From Rutidosis leptorrhynchoides (lineage: Eukaryota; Streptophyta; Magnoliopsida; Asterales; Asteraceae), in assembly GCF_046630445.1 (NCBI RefSeq), contig NC_092340.1, positions 359,642,001 through 359,706,000 of the forward strand: a stretch of 64,000 nt of DNA. Reading direction: 5' to 3'. Below, in pieces: positions 11,095 to 20,886 of this stretch. A program made the position numbers and the translations under genes. The notes beneath the pieces are model-generated. The model ran no database searches. It saw only the letters and a list, made by a program, of their open reading frames with translations, and was not told the origin of the DNA. How positions within the stretch are numbered: the stretch's first letter is position 1; every line of letters starts with the position of its first letter.

Positions 11095-14000
11095 ATGTCT
11101 CAGGTGACGTTCATCCGAGTTCATATATGTTATACATAGATCTGTTTCTATTCACTTAAATTGATTTATTTTTTATTCAATCTCTATCACCTTACTCGCT
11201 GGTTGTTATAAAATACGCTTTATTTTTAATTTGAAATCGAAATCGAAATTTGCTAACAATCAATTTTCCGTCTTTGATCATAAATTGAATTATACATTGT
11301 TTATTATATTCGATCCCTTCGTTGATTGTTTGATCTGTACTAGTTTACTTAATTTATGGTATATAATATCAAAAGTTAGGGTTTTTTATATTGTTAATTA
11401 TTAAATTGATAATATGTTAAATTGTTAATTGTTAATTTTACACGTGTATGTAAGTTGCTAATAACTATCTTCCTAGCTAGCAACTACTCTACAACCAATC
11501 TGTATATCACTTGAGCATAATTTTTTTCTTAAACGTAGCCCTTAGGACTATGTTATTTTATTTTATTTTATTTTTTTGTTAATAATAATATAATACTTCG
11601 TGTTATTTTTGGTTTTAGCTTGATAACAGGAACTCGTCTGCAGTCAAACGTGCCAGAACCGATGGTATGTTCACTTTCTTAGTTTATGTATTTGTATACA
11701 CAATGATTATGCATTTGAGTTTTATCAATTAATTGCATTCTTGTTTATTACTATACATTATATAAAAGTTGGTTACTTTTTTGTAACCTATCACCCATGA
11801 TACGTTCATGCTCATTCAGTTATCATAGGCGATTTTATAACGGGTGGCGTGTGAGTATTTGTTGTGGATGCGGTCTTACTGTGTGTATCGTATGAGTTCA
11901 CCCTAAAATCTGTGTTTTGCCATAATGATATATGTGCTTATTGGCCACTTTGCTAATACGTGTATTTGATTATATGATCACTACTAATTTGTAGCTCTGG
12001 TTGACTGCATTCAATATCTTGTTTTACGATAATCGTTTTCTTTTATTTCTTGCTTACGTTAATTTAATATAAACTTAAACAGTGTTCTGAAAGACTTTAG
12101 GGGTTTGTACTACAATTGGAACTTACTTGTTTTGAACTTTGAACTACATTAGTTATAAATTTTGGTCCATATATGTAAAAGCAGCTTCGCAAAACACATG
12201 TACTTGGTACCTACTTTGAACCGTAAGTGTTATACACACAGTAAATTTAGTTTCCTATGAACTTTGAAGGGCCAGAATACAACTACAACTACTTTTTGTG
12301 AGATGAAAATTACTCCTCATTGTTATTTATACATGCATGTGTAAAATAACCCCTTATCAGGTTGTAAAATAGAATATGGTGTTATTGTTTCTGGTATTTA
12401 TTGGCGGTGTTTATGATATCAGGCGGCCGCAGAGAAGATGACTGGACCTGTCCTAGCTGTGGGAATGTCAACTTTTCATTTAGGACAAGTTGCAACATGC
12501 GCAACTGTACGCAGCCTAGACCTGCTGACCATAATTCAGTAAGTTCCACAAGTCATTTTTTCACTTTTTTTTTTTGTTTTTTTTTGTTTTTGTTTTGCTG
12601 TAGCTGTTATTAGCTTACATATTAAATGAAGGTTTTTATAATATAAAAAATTTCTCTGTTTTTCCCCTTCTCTCATGCTGTAAGTTAGGCTTTTCTGTTG
12701 ATATGATTGATGGCTGTATAGTGTTTTTTATTAATCCATTTTCAATTTTCAAAATTAGTGTCATAGACCTGCTTTTTTTTTTGTGATAAACCTCCTTTTT
12801 CTGGTCTACACATTTTGCTGATGTTGATTTTGAGTTAATTTGTCTCAGTTTATTACAATTTTGTAACTGAGTGTTCATATTACAGAAATCTGCTCCAAGG
12901 CAAATGGCAACCCCTCAGGGCTACTCGTCGCCTTCTCCTTATGCAGGGTCCGGTGCACCCTCTTCAATGTATATGGGTGTACCACCTTATGGTGCATCTC
13001 CATTATCCAGTGGTTCTGCTTATCATTATGACTACAACCGTCTTTCTGGTGGGACCCCGTACCGACCTCTACACCTAGGCACACCCCCTTATTCTGGTGG
13101 TCCCATGTTAGGAAGTGGTATGTAATCATGTTGTTTTGTACATCATCTTTTCATGTATGCATTATGTTGATCAGAAGTTTGTGCCTGCTAATTATATATA
13201 ATCATGATTATCTTGCTTACTATATTATTGTTTATATCCTTCAATGCAAGGTAGTCTTTTTATTAATAGGGTGTTTTTATGACATCATGTGGCTTTACAT
13301 ATGTTGTGCAGGTGGTCTGTATGGATTACCACAGTTAATGGAGCAATTTGGTTTGCGATTGCCCTTGGGTCAGGCAGCCATGGTATTTTAGATTTTTGAC
13401 ATGCTTGTCTTTTTAGGCTTACAAGTTATTGCCTTTGATATCAATTTGGATATATTAGCTTTTGGATTAGATACTAAGATTTAAACACGTGTCGCTAAGT
13501 TGATTGTCATTTGATTCTTGTAACTTAACAGGGGCCACGTCCTGGGTATTACCCAGAAGAAACGTCTCAAAAGAAAGGCATGTTATACGACTATATGTCT
13601 ATTTTTGTTTGCTGCTAGGCATATATTGCTGAATATAGCTCACTTATAATTGTTTTATGTGTTTTGAATTTCAGATGGACCTCGAGAAAATGATTGGGAA
13701 TGCCCAATATGTGGAAATATCAATTTTGCTTTTAGAACAGTTTGTAACTTGAGGAAATGTGGTACACCTAAACCAGGAACTCAGGTTTGAGTAGTTATCT
13801 TCACTTCATTTTTTGACAAATTAAAGCTTTATATACTTTGCTTTTTATCGCGTACTATTGTAATTTATAGGTTTATGGCGCTGATATGCGGGGCCCAAAG
13901 CCGGGCAAGAGTTCCCGTGACCGTGAGTACTTTATTTGTACATTTGGTTATGCAAAGTGTAATATTTGGGTCTATTATTTATATGTGTACCTATATGTGT

Positions 14001-14154
14001 TTCAGAAACAGATATGCCTGAGGGAAGCTGGAAATGTGACAAGTGTAACAACATTAATTATCCCTTTAGGACGAAATGTAATGGACGTGACTGTGGTGCT
14101 GACAAACCGTTAGATTCCCAGAAATCCCCTAAAAAAGAAGAAGAAAATGCTTAG
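11095..14154 (+). CDS. Triple RanBP2-type zinc-finger protein (nine exons)
   Basis: Probable nucleic-acid-binding protein of 276 residues with three RanBP2/NZF-type zinc fingers: W26 with C28, C31, C42, C47; W181 with C183, C186, C197, C202; W236 with C238, C241, C252, C257. The linker between fingers 1 and 2 is rich in Gly, Pro, Ser and Tyr. The C-terminus is Lys/Glu-rich. Coding exons: 11095-11103, 11619-11664, 12423-12538, 12886-13117, 13312-13382, 13532-13577, 13675-13784, 13871-13922, 14006-14154; all junctions keep frame. Intron 6 starts with GC, the others with GT. The architecture matches Arabidopsis At1g67325 (recalled, not searched), whose N-terminus also begins MSQ and continues DNRNSSA. 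RanBP2-type fingers bind single-stranded RNA or ubiquitin; the molecular role here is not established. The first coding exon is only nine bases, so the start rests on the homology and on frame. Confidence 0.9.
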
Positions 14155-15120
14155 GTTGGTTTTTTCAAAATTTTTAAATCGGGTATACGTTTTTTTTTCA
14201 ATTTTTTTTGCTTCTCTTTACTCTTAGACACTATTAGTGTAAATTGAATGTTATTGGTAGTCGTTATAATAGCATCTAAGAAGGGTTGGGATATGAGGGT
14301 ATGAGAATGGAAATGCCACAAGGTATACCGTTTTTAAAATACGGCCGTATTCATTGTTGTATAAATCCAATTATCATCAATTGATCCTTTTTAGGAACCA
14401 AGCTGATTAGACTTTCAAAAATCCGTTTAATTAATCGGCCAAGTCCGGTCAATGGGTCAAAATCGGATTTAGTTTGTCAATTTCAGATTTAGTCAGTCTA
14501 AATTGGTCAAAGTCAAAGTTGGTCTACATTTATATTTGTATATGAAATATGAATTTGAGTTAGAATTTTGGAATTTATTATACAAATGGATAAAAATTCC
14601 TATCTAATTAATCACCGATTTGACCTATTAATCCCTACTCTGGCCGATTAATCCTTGATTAGTGAATTTTACAACCTTGATTGTCCTCAAAATAAATTTG
14701 GAACTTCACTATGCCTTTGAATAAGAATTGGTTTAAATGTCATTATCATTTTCCATTTCCATTACACCGATTTATCAAGCCCACAACGACTTCTGACTGC
14801 AGAATAAAGTATGAAATATCACCATCTCTCAATACTGTAGTTTATAATACAGTTTTCTTTTATGATGTAGCCCATTTTCATGCTTGTATTTATTTTTATT
14901 AATTATCATATCTCTAATGTTCCAGTGAGTACTAGAAGTCGTTCAGCAGTTGCTCAGTATGGGTCTGAAAGTCAGTCATGTCGTGGTTGTCGTCGTCGTC
15001 TTCTTCCTGTTGCTGCGGTTATCGTGTTACTTTGATTTGTGATTCATGTTGTCAAATTCTAGTATTTTTAAATTGCAATTTGTGGTCTTTAAAGACTTTT
15101 TACATTCAGATGCATGTGTG
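14155..15120 (+). other. 3' untranslated region of the zinc-finger gene, possibly with an intron
   Basis: No coding content. A GT directly after the stop codon (TAG|GTTGGT) and an acceptor-like TGTTCCAG at about 14918-14925 would allow a 3' UTR intron of about 770 bases, which would contain the MITE-like element at 14352-14679. This is a guess from splice-like words; the poly(A) site was not identified. Confidence 0.3.
14352..14679. mobile_element. Decayed hAT-like MITE, related to the one at 29260
   Basis: The left end CATTGTTGTATAA and the reverse complement of the right end (CAAGGTTGTAAAA) form imperfect terminal inverted repeats, and the ends resemble CAGTGTTGTAA and CAAGGTTGGAG of the element at 29260-29648. 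The interior has the same flavour (GGTCAA, AAGTCAAAGT, AATCGG words). No 8-bp target duplication remains visible. Confidence 0.5.
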
Positions 15121-15350
15121 AGATACGTGATTCGGTTGATTGGGCTAGTGTTATAGGGTTATTGCACCTTTAAACAATGTCATCTTATTACCTAGGCACT
15201 TCATCTTTGGCTTTATCAGCTGTAAGAGGGACCCTGGGAGTAATTGGTGTTTTATTATGTTTTATGTGTTTGTTACAGTGCAAAAAATTGCTTATAACCG
15301 AACCTGAACTACTTAAGTTCTTGGTTTCAGCTATTGCGAATATTGATTAT
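14926..15350. other. Unassigned sequence
   Basis: Probably the end of the zinc-finger transcript up to about 15120, then unassigned DNA. The 78-codon frame at 15177-15413 runs into the 5S rRNA remnant and is not considered a gene. Confidence 0.3.
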
Positions 15351-15447
15351 CATCAGAACTCCGCAGTTAAGCGTGTTTGGGCGAGTGTAGTACTAGGATG
15401 GGTGACCCCCTAGGAAGGCCTCGTGTAGTCGTGTTGCACCCCTTTTT
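15351..15447 (+). pseudogene. Truncated 5S rRNA gene copy
   Basis: The sequence from CATCAGAACTCCGCAG to GCACCCCTTTTT matches the last two thirds of plant 5S rRNA. The internal control region is kept (box A-like GTTAAGCGTGTTTGGGCGAG and box C-like GGATGGGTGACC), and it ends in a T-run terminator. The first 35-40 bases are missing. An extra GTAGTCGTGT-like duplication is present near 15422-15434. It is a pseudogene or the head of a composite SINE, because a tRNA-like SINE starts directly after it. Confidence 0.85.
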
Positions 15448-15451
15448 AACC

Positions 15452-15655
15452 ATCCCAACGTAGCCCAAGTGGTTGGGACCCTGACATCTTTGCAAGAGGT
15501 CTCAGGTTCGAATCTTGGGCCAGTTGGGGTGGTCAAGGAAGGGTTGGAAACAGCCAGGAGTATTCATGATGGGCTGTGCACACTAGAGTATGGGGTCGGA
15601 TTACTCTCCCTTCCCGGGTAACCCGAACAGGAAAAGTCTTACAACTATTAAAGTC
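15452..15655 (+). mobile_element. tRNA-derived SINE
   Basis: An RNA polymerase III box A (TAGCCCAAGTGG, 15461-15472) and box B (GGTTCGAATC, 15505-15514) lie about 33 bases apart, as in tRNA genes, followed by a non-tRNA body of about 130 bases. No clear poly(A) tail or target duplication was seen; the right edge is approximate. It does not fold as a functional tRNA. Confidence 0.75.
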
Positions 15656-16800
15656 ATGTCCAAAGCGTATTTTACTCTAGAGAAGCTTTTAGGCTCGGTT
15701 AACTTGATCATAAGTTCGAGTCTAGTTCATCCTAGATGCCCCAGTTTGGGCTCAACTGATATCAAATAGGTAGTAAACTGATATGATGCAGTTTACAATT
15801 TCCATTACTCGTAAATATTTATTTTGTGGTCGTATTCATAGATGGGGTACGGTGGTCAAAAACTGTCAGTCAATCTTTTTTTCCTGGTCTCTTTTTACCT
15901 ATTGCTTCATATCTTAAACTAGATTATTGCTGCTGTACATAAATAGGTGACATTTTCATCATTCATTTCTATAAATTGAGTTGTAATATGATTTAAACTT
16001 AATTTCAATAAAAGCGGTTAAACCTGAGACAACATAGCTACTTCAATCCAATGTCTATGCTCTGAAACAACATTCTGGTGCTTTGGTCTAGCATCATGTA
16101 TTGTCTTTTCGCCATATTAGCGGAAATTTTCGAGTACAAGACAAAAAAACCATCACCGTTTTCTTGCTAAATATCAGATGGTCGTTAGCAAGATGATCGT
16201 CACATGGACCTCTATATATTTCTTATTAAGTTTGTTCTTAGAGCCTTTGTAATGTTATGGTCTTGAATCACATTTATAGCACTGCCACATCACGTCACGT
16301 CACATCTTATCAGAACTTACTATAAACTAAGTCTATTTTTACAAAGACTGGCGGATGAAGGTCGAATCCCACCTTCATCGGGTACATTGATTAGTGACGG
16401 TACCTCAAAAAATCTCTCTTTCAAGATCGAAAACCGTTCAGGAAAAGATTTTCGTCAGGAGATAATTGACTGTAAAATGATCAAGGTTGACCATTAGTTT
16501 GTGTCTCCACACGATGGTTGTATTTGTCTAGGCGTTTTAGGTTAGTATGGTTTTTAGGTTAGTATGGTTTGATTCTTACATTGGATTCAGGTTGGGTTCT
16601 TTTGTTTAGTTTTGGCCATTTCGATTTTTATGTACGGTTTTGTTTTAGGTGAGACTCGGTATAGATAGTTGTTTTGTAGTACCGCTTTCTAGGTACGAGC
16701 CTCATCGGCTCTCTCCTTTGTTGCCTTTTCGAAAACGTTTTCTGTTATTTACTTATCTTTTTTTGAAAAAAAATAATAATAATCAATTTCAACTTACATA
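15656..16800. other. Unassigned region, possible retroposon tail
   Basis: No gene was found. A second box B-like word (AGTTCGAGTCT) occurs near 15714, and GGTCGAATCCCACC near 16359. The stretch 16340-16790 ends in an A-rich tail (GAAAAAAAATAATAATAAT) after a T-rich, coding-free segment, which resembles a LINE 3' end, but no reverse transcriptase is present. An 18-base unit GTTTTAGGTTAGTATGGT-like is repeated at about 16534-16568. Confidence 0.3.
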
Positions 16801-17360
16801 TTTACTAATATAACTAATAGACAAAATTTGTCTTATTAGTTATGAATAATACTATTTAATATTTCATTTCCCACACACCCAACTTCCTAACTTTCATTAA
16901 AATACAAATCGAACCTCCTATTTTATAGTACTATTTAATATTTCATTTTTCACACACCCAACCCCTAATTTTCATTAAAATACAAATCGAACCCCCCAAT
17001 TTTATACATATATTCTAAAATATTATTTATCCCATCACTAACACTAAAAATATTGAATAATAACACGCACCACGCTACTACTGTGCTACTTTTTTTTTTT
17101 CTCAAACGATAAAAAAGCAACTTTCATAAAAGGAATAACGCTTCAATGCTATCAAAAGATGTCGAAAAATATTCTTTTTTACAAAATAGATCAACTAACT
17201 TTAAAAAAAAAAAAAACCCGAACGCTAAAAGAAGCAACTTTCACAAAGGAACAGCTCTTCAATGTTAGATGTCGATTTTTTTTTTACAAAATAGATCAAC
17301 ACTTTTTTAACTCGCATTCAAAACGGAGCCCCCGGCGCGAAGCGAGTGCTCCACAACTAG
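16801..17360 (+). mobile_element. Non-autonomous Helitron, copy 1
   Basis: It ends ACAACTAG at 17360 followed by T, with an imperfect hairpin (GGAGC...GCTCC, 17325-17352) just before, as in Helitron 3' ends. The last 250 bases match the element ending at 30561 (words AAGCAACTTTCA, TTTTTTACAAAATAGATCAA, AACTCGCATTCAAAACGGAG). Two tandem units of about 79 bases (16849-17006) share ATTAAAATACAAATCGAACC with the other copy. The left edge is uncertain; a 34-base near-perfect palindrome at 16810-16843 may mark it. No Rep/helicase gene is present. The final CTAG is directly followed by a (TA)n tract. Confidence 0.7.
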
Positions 17361-17363
17361 TTT

Positions 17364-17368
<5 letters not shown>

Positions 17369-17436
<68 letters not shown>
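17369..17436. repeat. (TA)n microsatellite
   Basis: Uninterrupted TA repeat of about 66 bases starting nine bases after the Helitron 3' end. Confidence 0.98.
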
Positions 17437-17440
<4 letters not shown>

Positions 17441-17956
17441 TATAATATATTATTCCAATCTTTAGCAGTATGGGAGCAGTAAATACATAGATGATATCAT
17501 CACGACTTCTCATTTCGTATAGGGATGCTTAACGACACTTCGCCAACTGGTATTACTAGTGTTGTTGTGTCTCTCATTGTGGCCAACTCTTGGTGTTTTC
17601 AAGCAAAGAGGGTTACAACAATTATACGACATAAATGATTATGTTTCCCTCCCAAATTGAGATCCTAGGTTTCGCAAAATCAACTTGCAAACAATTTCAA
17701 CAATTTACAATGAGGTTTTGATAATACATTATAATTGAGGTTGTTATAGTAATTTTTTGTTACATTAGTCTTTTCACCATATAACTTGCTGTTGCCATTT
17801 CAAAATGGGATTAATTCCTTTTTTTTTTTGGAAAGCTCACACACCACCTAATAATAACACAAAAGTATAGACCATGAAATGTCGTAAGCAACCTTCATCC
17901 TCAAGGTTGTGATGGTGACTTCAATACCGTCAAGCCATTGGCTCTTTGGGATTTAA
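17437..17956. other. Unassigned AT-rich intergenic sequence
   Basis: I see no gene or transposon end here. The 3' part directly precedes the Harbinger element. Confidence 0.4.
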
Positions 17957-18003
17957 CTAGAGCACACGGTGTTTGCCGTCTACCCTCGGTGTCCCCCATA
18001 AAT

Positions 18004-18056
18004 CGACGGTGAGATCGACGGTCGGTCGACACCGCACGACGTCGATCTCACCGTCG
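18004..18056. repeat. Perfect 17-bp inverted repeat inside the Harbinger element
   Basis: 18004-18020 (CGACGGTGAGATCGACG) is the exact reverse complement of 18040-18056, with a 19-base spacer that itself contains GGTCGGTCGACACCG. It is GC-rich in otherwise AT-rich DNA. Confidence 0.95.
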
Positions 18057-18346
18057 GTGATCAAGGTCGCGCCACAGACGGTGATCAATATAGCCGTTGG
18101 GGTGTTTGTTTTTGAAAAAATAGCCGTTAAGCTGCTATTTTTTTTTTCTTTCTTATAAATATTACACCTATTTATCCCATTTTACTCACACAATATATTT
18201 TTTTTATCACTTTCTCTCTACAATATTTAAATTATCACTTTAATATTCATTTTTATATTATTAATCACAAAATGTCGTCTTCTTCAAGTTCTTCTCACGT
18301 CCCGTATCATATAAACGGTGTTCAGTACAGAAGAGGGTACCATTTA

Positions 18347-18490
18347 CTGACGGTATTTATCCAACATGGGTCGCATTTGTTAAGGGATTTTCAAGTGCCG
18401 TTGACGAAAAACGTTCTTATTTTACAAGGAAACAAGCGGGTGCTCGCAAAGATGTTGAAAGAACTTTTGGATTCTACAGGGTCGTTGACA
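18347..18490 (+). pseudogene. PIF/Harbinger transposase C-terminal fragment
   Basis: The frame starting at 18347 reads TDGIYPTWVAFVKG and then RKDVERTFGF, the conserved final blocks of plant Harbinger DDE transposases; the E of VER is the family's third catalytic residue as I recall it. Downstream codons are broken by frameshifts and stops, though MYTCI-like residues near 18540 still echo the family. An upstream ATG at 18272 opens a different frame and does not encode the domain. The first two catalytic aspartates are deleted. Confidence 0.75.
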
Positions 18491-19058
18491 TATTCTTCAA
18501 CAACCCGCACTAGCTTATGAGGTGAATCTAACGAGAGAACTTATGTACACATGCATCGTAATACAACATCATTATCGAAGACAATGGTTACAACCTTGCT
18601 GAGAATGATTGGGTAGTTGAGCCGGTTCAACATATACAACGAACTTGGATCGAGAGGTATGACGCTCGTGCAAGAAGAACAAGGGAGTTACGTGATAGAG
18701 AAGTGCATGAAGGTTTACGATCTGATTTGGTTGAACATTTATGGGATCTCGAGACGACCTATGAACGACTTATTACGTTATCCGTTTTATTTTATGAATG
18801 TTTTGAATAAATGTAATCTAGTTTATTTTGAATTTTAATAAAAATGTAATGTAGTTTATTTTATGAATTTCAATTTAGTATTTTGTTTTTATTATATGAA
18901 ATTAATTTAAATAAAATATTAAAACTCAATTAAAAAAAATAAAAAATAAAAAATGGACACTGAAATTGACACTATGGACACCTCCACAATAATTTCAACT
19001 CCATTTTCGACACTGAAAAGTAGATATCGAAATGGACTACGGACACCCTGTGCTCTTA

Positions 19059-20886
19059 ATATTTGTTGCAAAATATATTTAAATGATTTTTACTCTAAGG
19101 GTGTGTGAAAGTGTGGTTTACACTTTATAGATCTTTAATATGTAGGAAATAGTACCCGAAAATTAATTTTATATATATTTTATAATAAGAAATAAAATTA
19201 TATAAAATACACATACCTTGAAAATGTGTAGTCAAAAGGATATATGAATCCTCTCACCAAGAGAAGCCGAGGTCCGTGTTTAACACGGTTCCTTTAAAAC
19301 AGTTCCGCCGCCTATACGTCGTCTGTTTCTCAGGGTACAACGGCCGAAGCAGTAGTACTGACGGACTTGAACACTTGCCTGAAAAATAACCAAATAGGGG
19401 AGACCTATGTTGTGGTTGCGGTAATGGAAAAACCGAATGTTGATTGGTTCTCACGATTAGTGTGCGTTGTGTGTTCTTCATTTTGTGATCAAGATGACAC
19501 GTGAGTCATCCACCATGACATAGGAACTAGAGAATTCTCTTATTATTTAAAAAACATACTTACAGTATTAGCTATATAAAGAGGTTGTGAAGTTAAATTT
19601 GTAATGACCATCAATATGTAGCTTAATGGTCATTAAAAATCATTTATCTTTCATAACTTAAAAGTGAAATGAGAAGTCTCATTTAGTAGTTTAATGATGA
19701 CCATAAAGTAGTGTAGTTTAAATGATAATAAATTATCATTTAACTTTAAATCTTAAGATAAAATGAAAGCCAATAATAAAATCAATTTTCATTCAATTAT
19801 TCATTATTTTCCAACATAATCTTTATATTCTAAATAAACGAAATGAAACATGCCTAATTTTGACATTTTTCCGTTTTAAATTATTTTAATTTACTTACAT
19901 TCTATTTTTATCTTCGAAAGTACTGTAGAGTATTCTTAAGTGATTACTAATCCAAAATGGAGACAAGTTAGCTCGTAACACAATCAACTATGAACATTTT
20001 TTATAACAACAAAATTTGTACTTATGAAAAAATAACAATAATTTGGGCGTAAAATAAATCAGTTACTTAAACCAAGGTTAGTTTCAGTTGTGTTCAAATA
20101 GTCAAATTTGTCTTGTTTGTCAAAGCTGCCCAAAACCACACATGAACCTCTCACCTTGCTATTTGATTAATTGTACTTGTACACAACTTTTTCGACTTCC
20201 TTTAATCATGTTTCGTTGTCAATCTAGCCTCATTTGGCCTTTTTGGTCTAGACAAACTAATGACAAGTCGAACTCATATGCACAATAAAATCCTAAACAT
20301 TTTATTTGCACTCTACTGATACAAATTATGGACCACCATAACTTGAATGTTGAAGGTGACTGTTGGGGTCATTGCAGGTCCGATATCGTTTTTATCCGAG
20401 CCATTGGGTTTCGACACCTACTACGATTTACGCATTTATGACAGAACATGTGATCATGTCCCCGCATCTTACAGTTTATCGGTGCATCTTGTATGCAAGG
20501 GCAAAGACAGTTGTTGGGGCATTTACCCCCTAACAATTCTTGATATGATGTTAAAAAAAAAAAAAACAATAATAATATCATCTATGTATCATTCAGTCGT
20601 CTAAATATGGACCAATTCGATAACATTTGAGTTACATGAGTAGGATTACGTTCCAATTAAGAATATGTTAAGCTGATATTGTTAACGAAACATTAATGCA
20701 ATAGACCACAAAAGATTAGCATATCATTTGTCCATATCCCACAACCATAAACATTGAAAAAGATTTTAGTAACCAGTAATTTCCAGATAAGCATAAACAT
20801 AAAGGTCTAAAGTTCTAGGGTTATACACCAAAACATGCTTCCACACACAATCTTAGAACATAGTAAAATCTTGTTTATTTCTGAAG
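19059..20886. other. Intergenic region between Harbinger element and SPL gene
   Basis: No gene supported. 19215-19500 is less AT-rich; on the minus strand it holds a 75-codon frame without known domain, and a donor-like AAG|GTATGTG near 19213, so an old exon is possible. At 20511-20536 there is an imperfect hairpin (TTGTTGGGG...CCCCCTAACAA) followed by an A-rich tract. 20600-20886 is likely downstream or 3' UTR sequence of the SPL gene. Confidence 0.3.

Larger units (their letters stand above)
17960..19055 (+). mobile_element. Internally deleted PIF/Harbinger element
   Basis: Terminal inverted repeats: GAGCACACGGTGT at the left end, and GAGCACAGGGTGT as the reverse complement of the right end (12 of 13 match). 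Flanking trinucleotides are CTA on the left and TTA on the right, consistent with a TTA target duplication with one change, the Harbinger preference. It contains a fragment of Harbinger transposase (18347-18490), a TATA-like AT-rich leader and a perfect 17-bp inverted repeat at 18004-18056. Its length of 1.1 kb is well below an autonomous element. Confidence 0.8.

Noticed and set aside
12871-13129. Minus-strand frame opposite exon 4 of the zinc-finger gene
   Set aside because: Shadow of the Gly/Pro/Tyr-rich exon; the sense exons explain the region fully.
15452-15525. Possible functional tRNA gene
   Set aside because: Boxes A and B are present but the cloverleaf stems do not form and a SINE body follows.
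15690-15740. Second tRNA/SINE-like box B (AGTTCGAGTCT)
   Set aside because: No convincing box A at the right spacing and no tail or duplication.
16250-16320. CACGTCACGTCACATC words resembling a MITE interior
   Set aside because: No terminal inverted repeats or target duplication were found around it.
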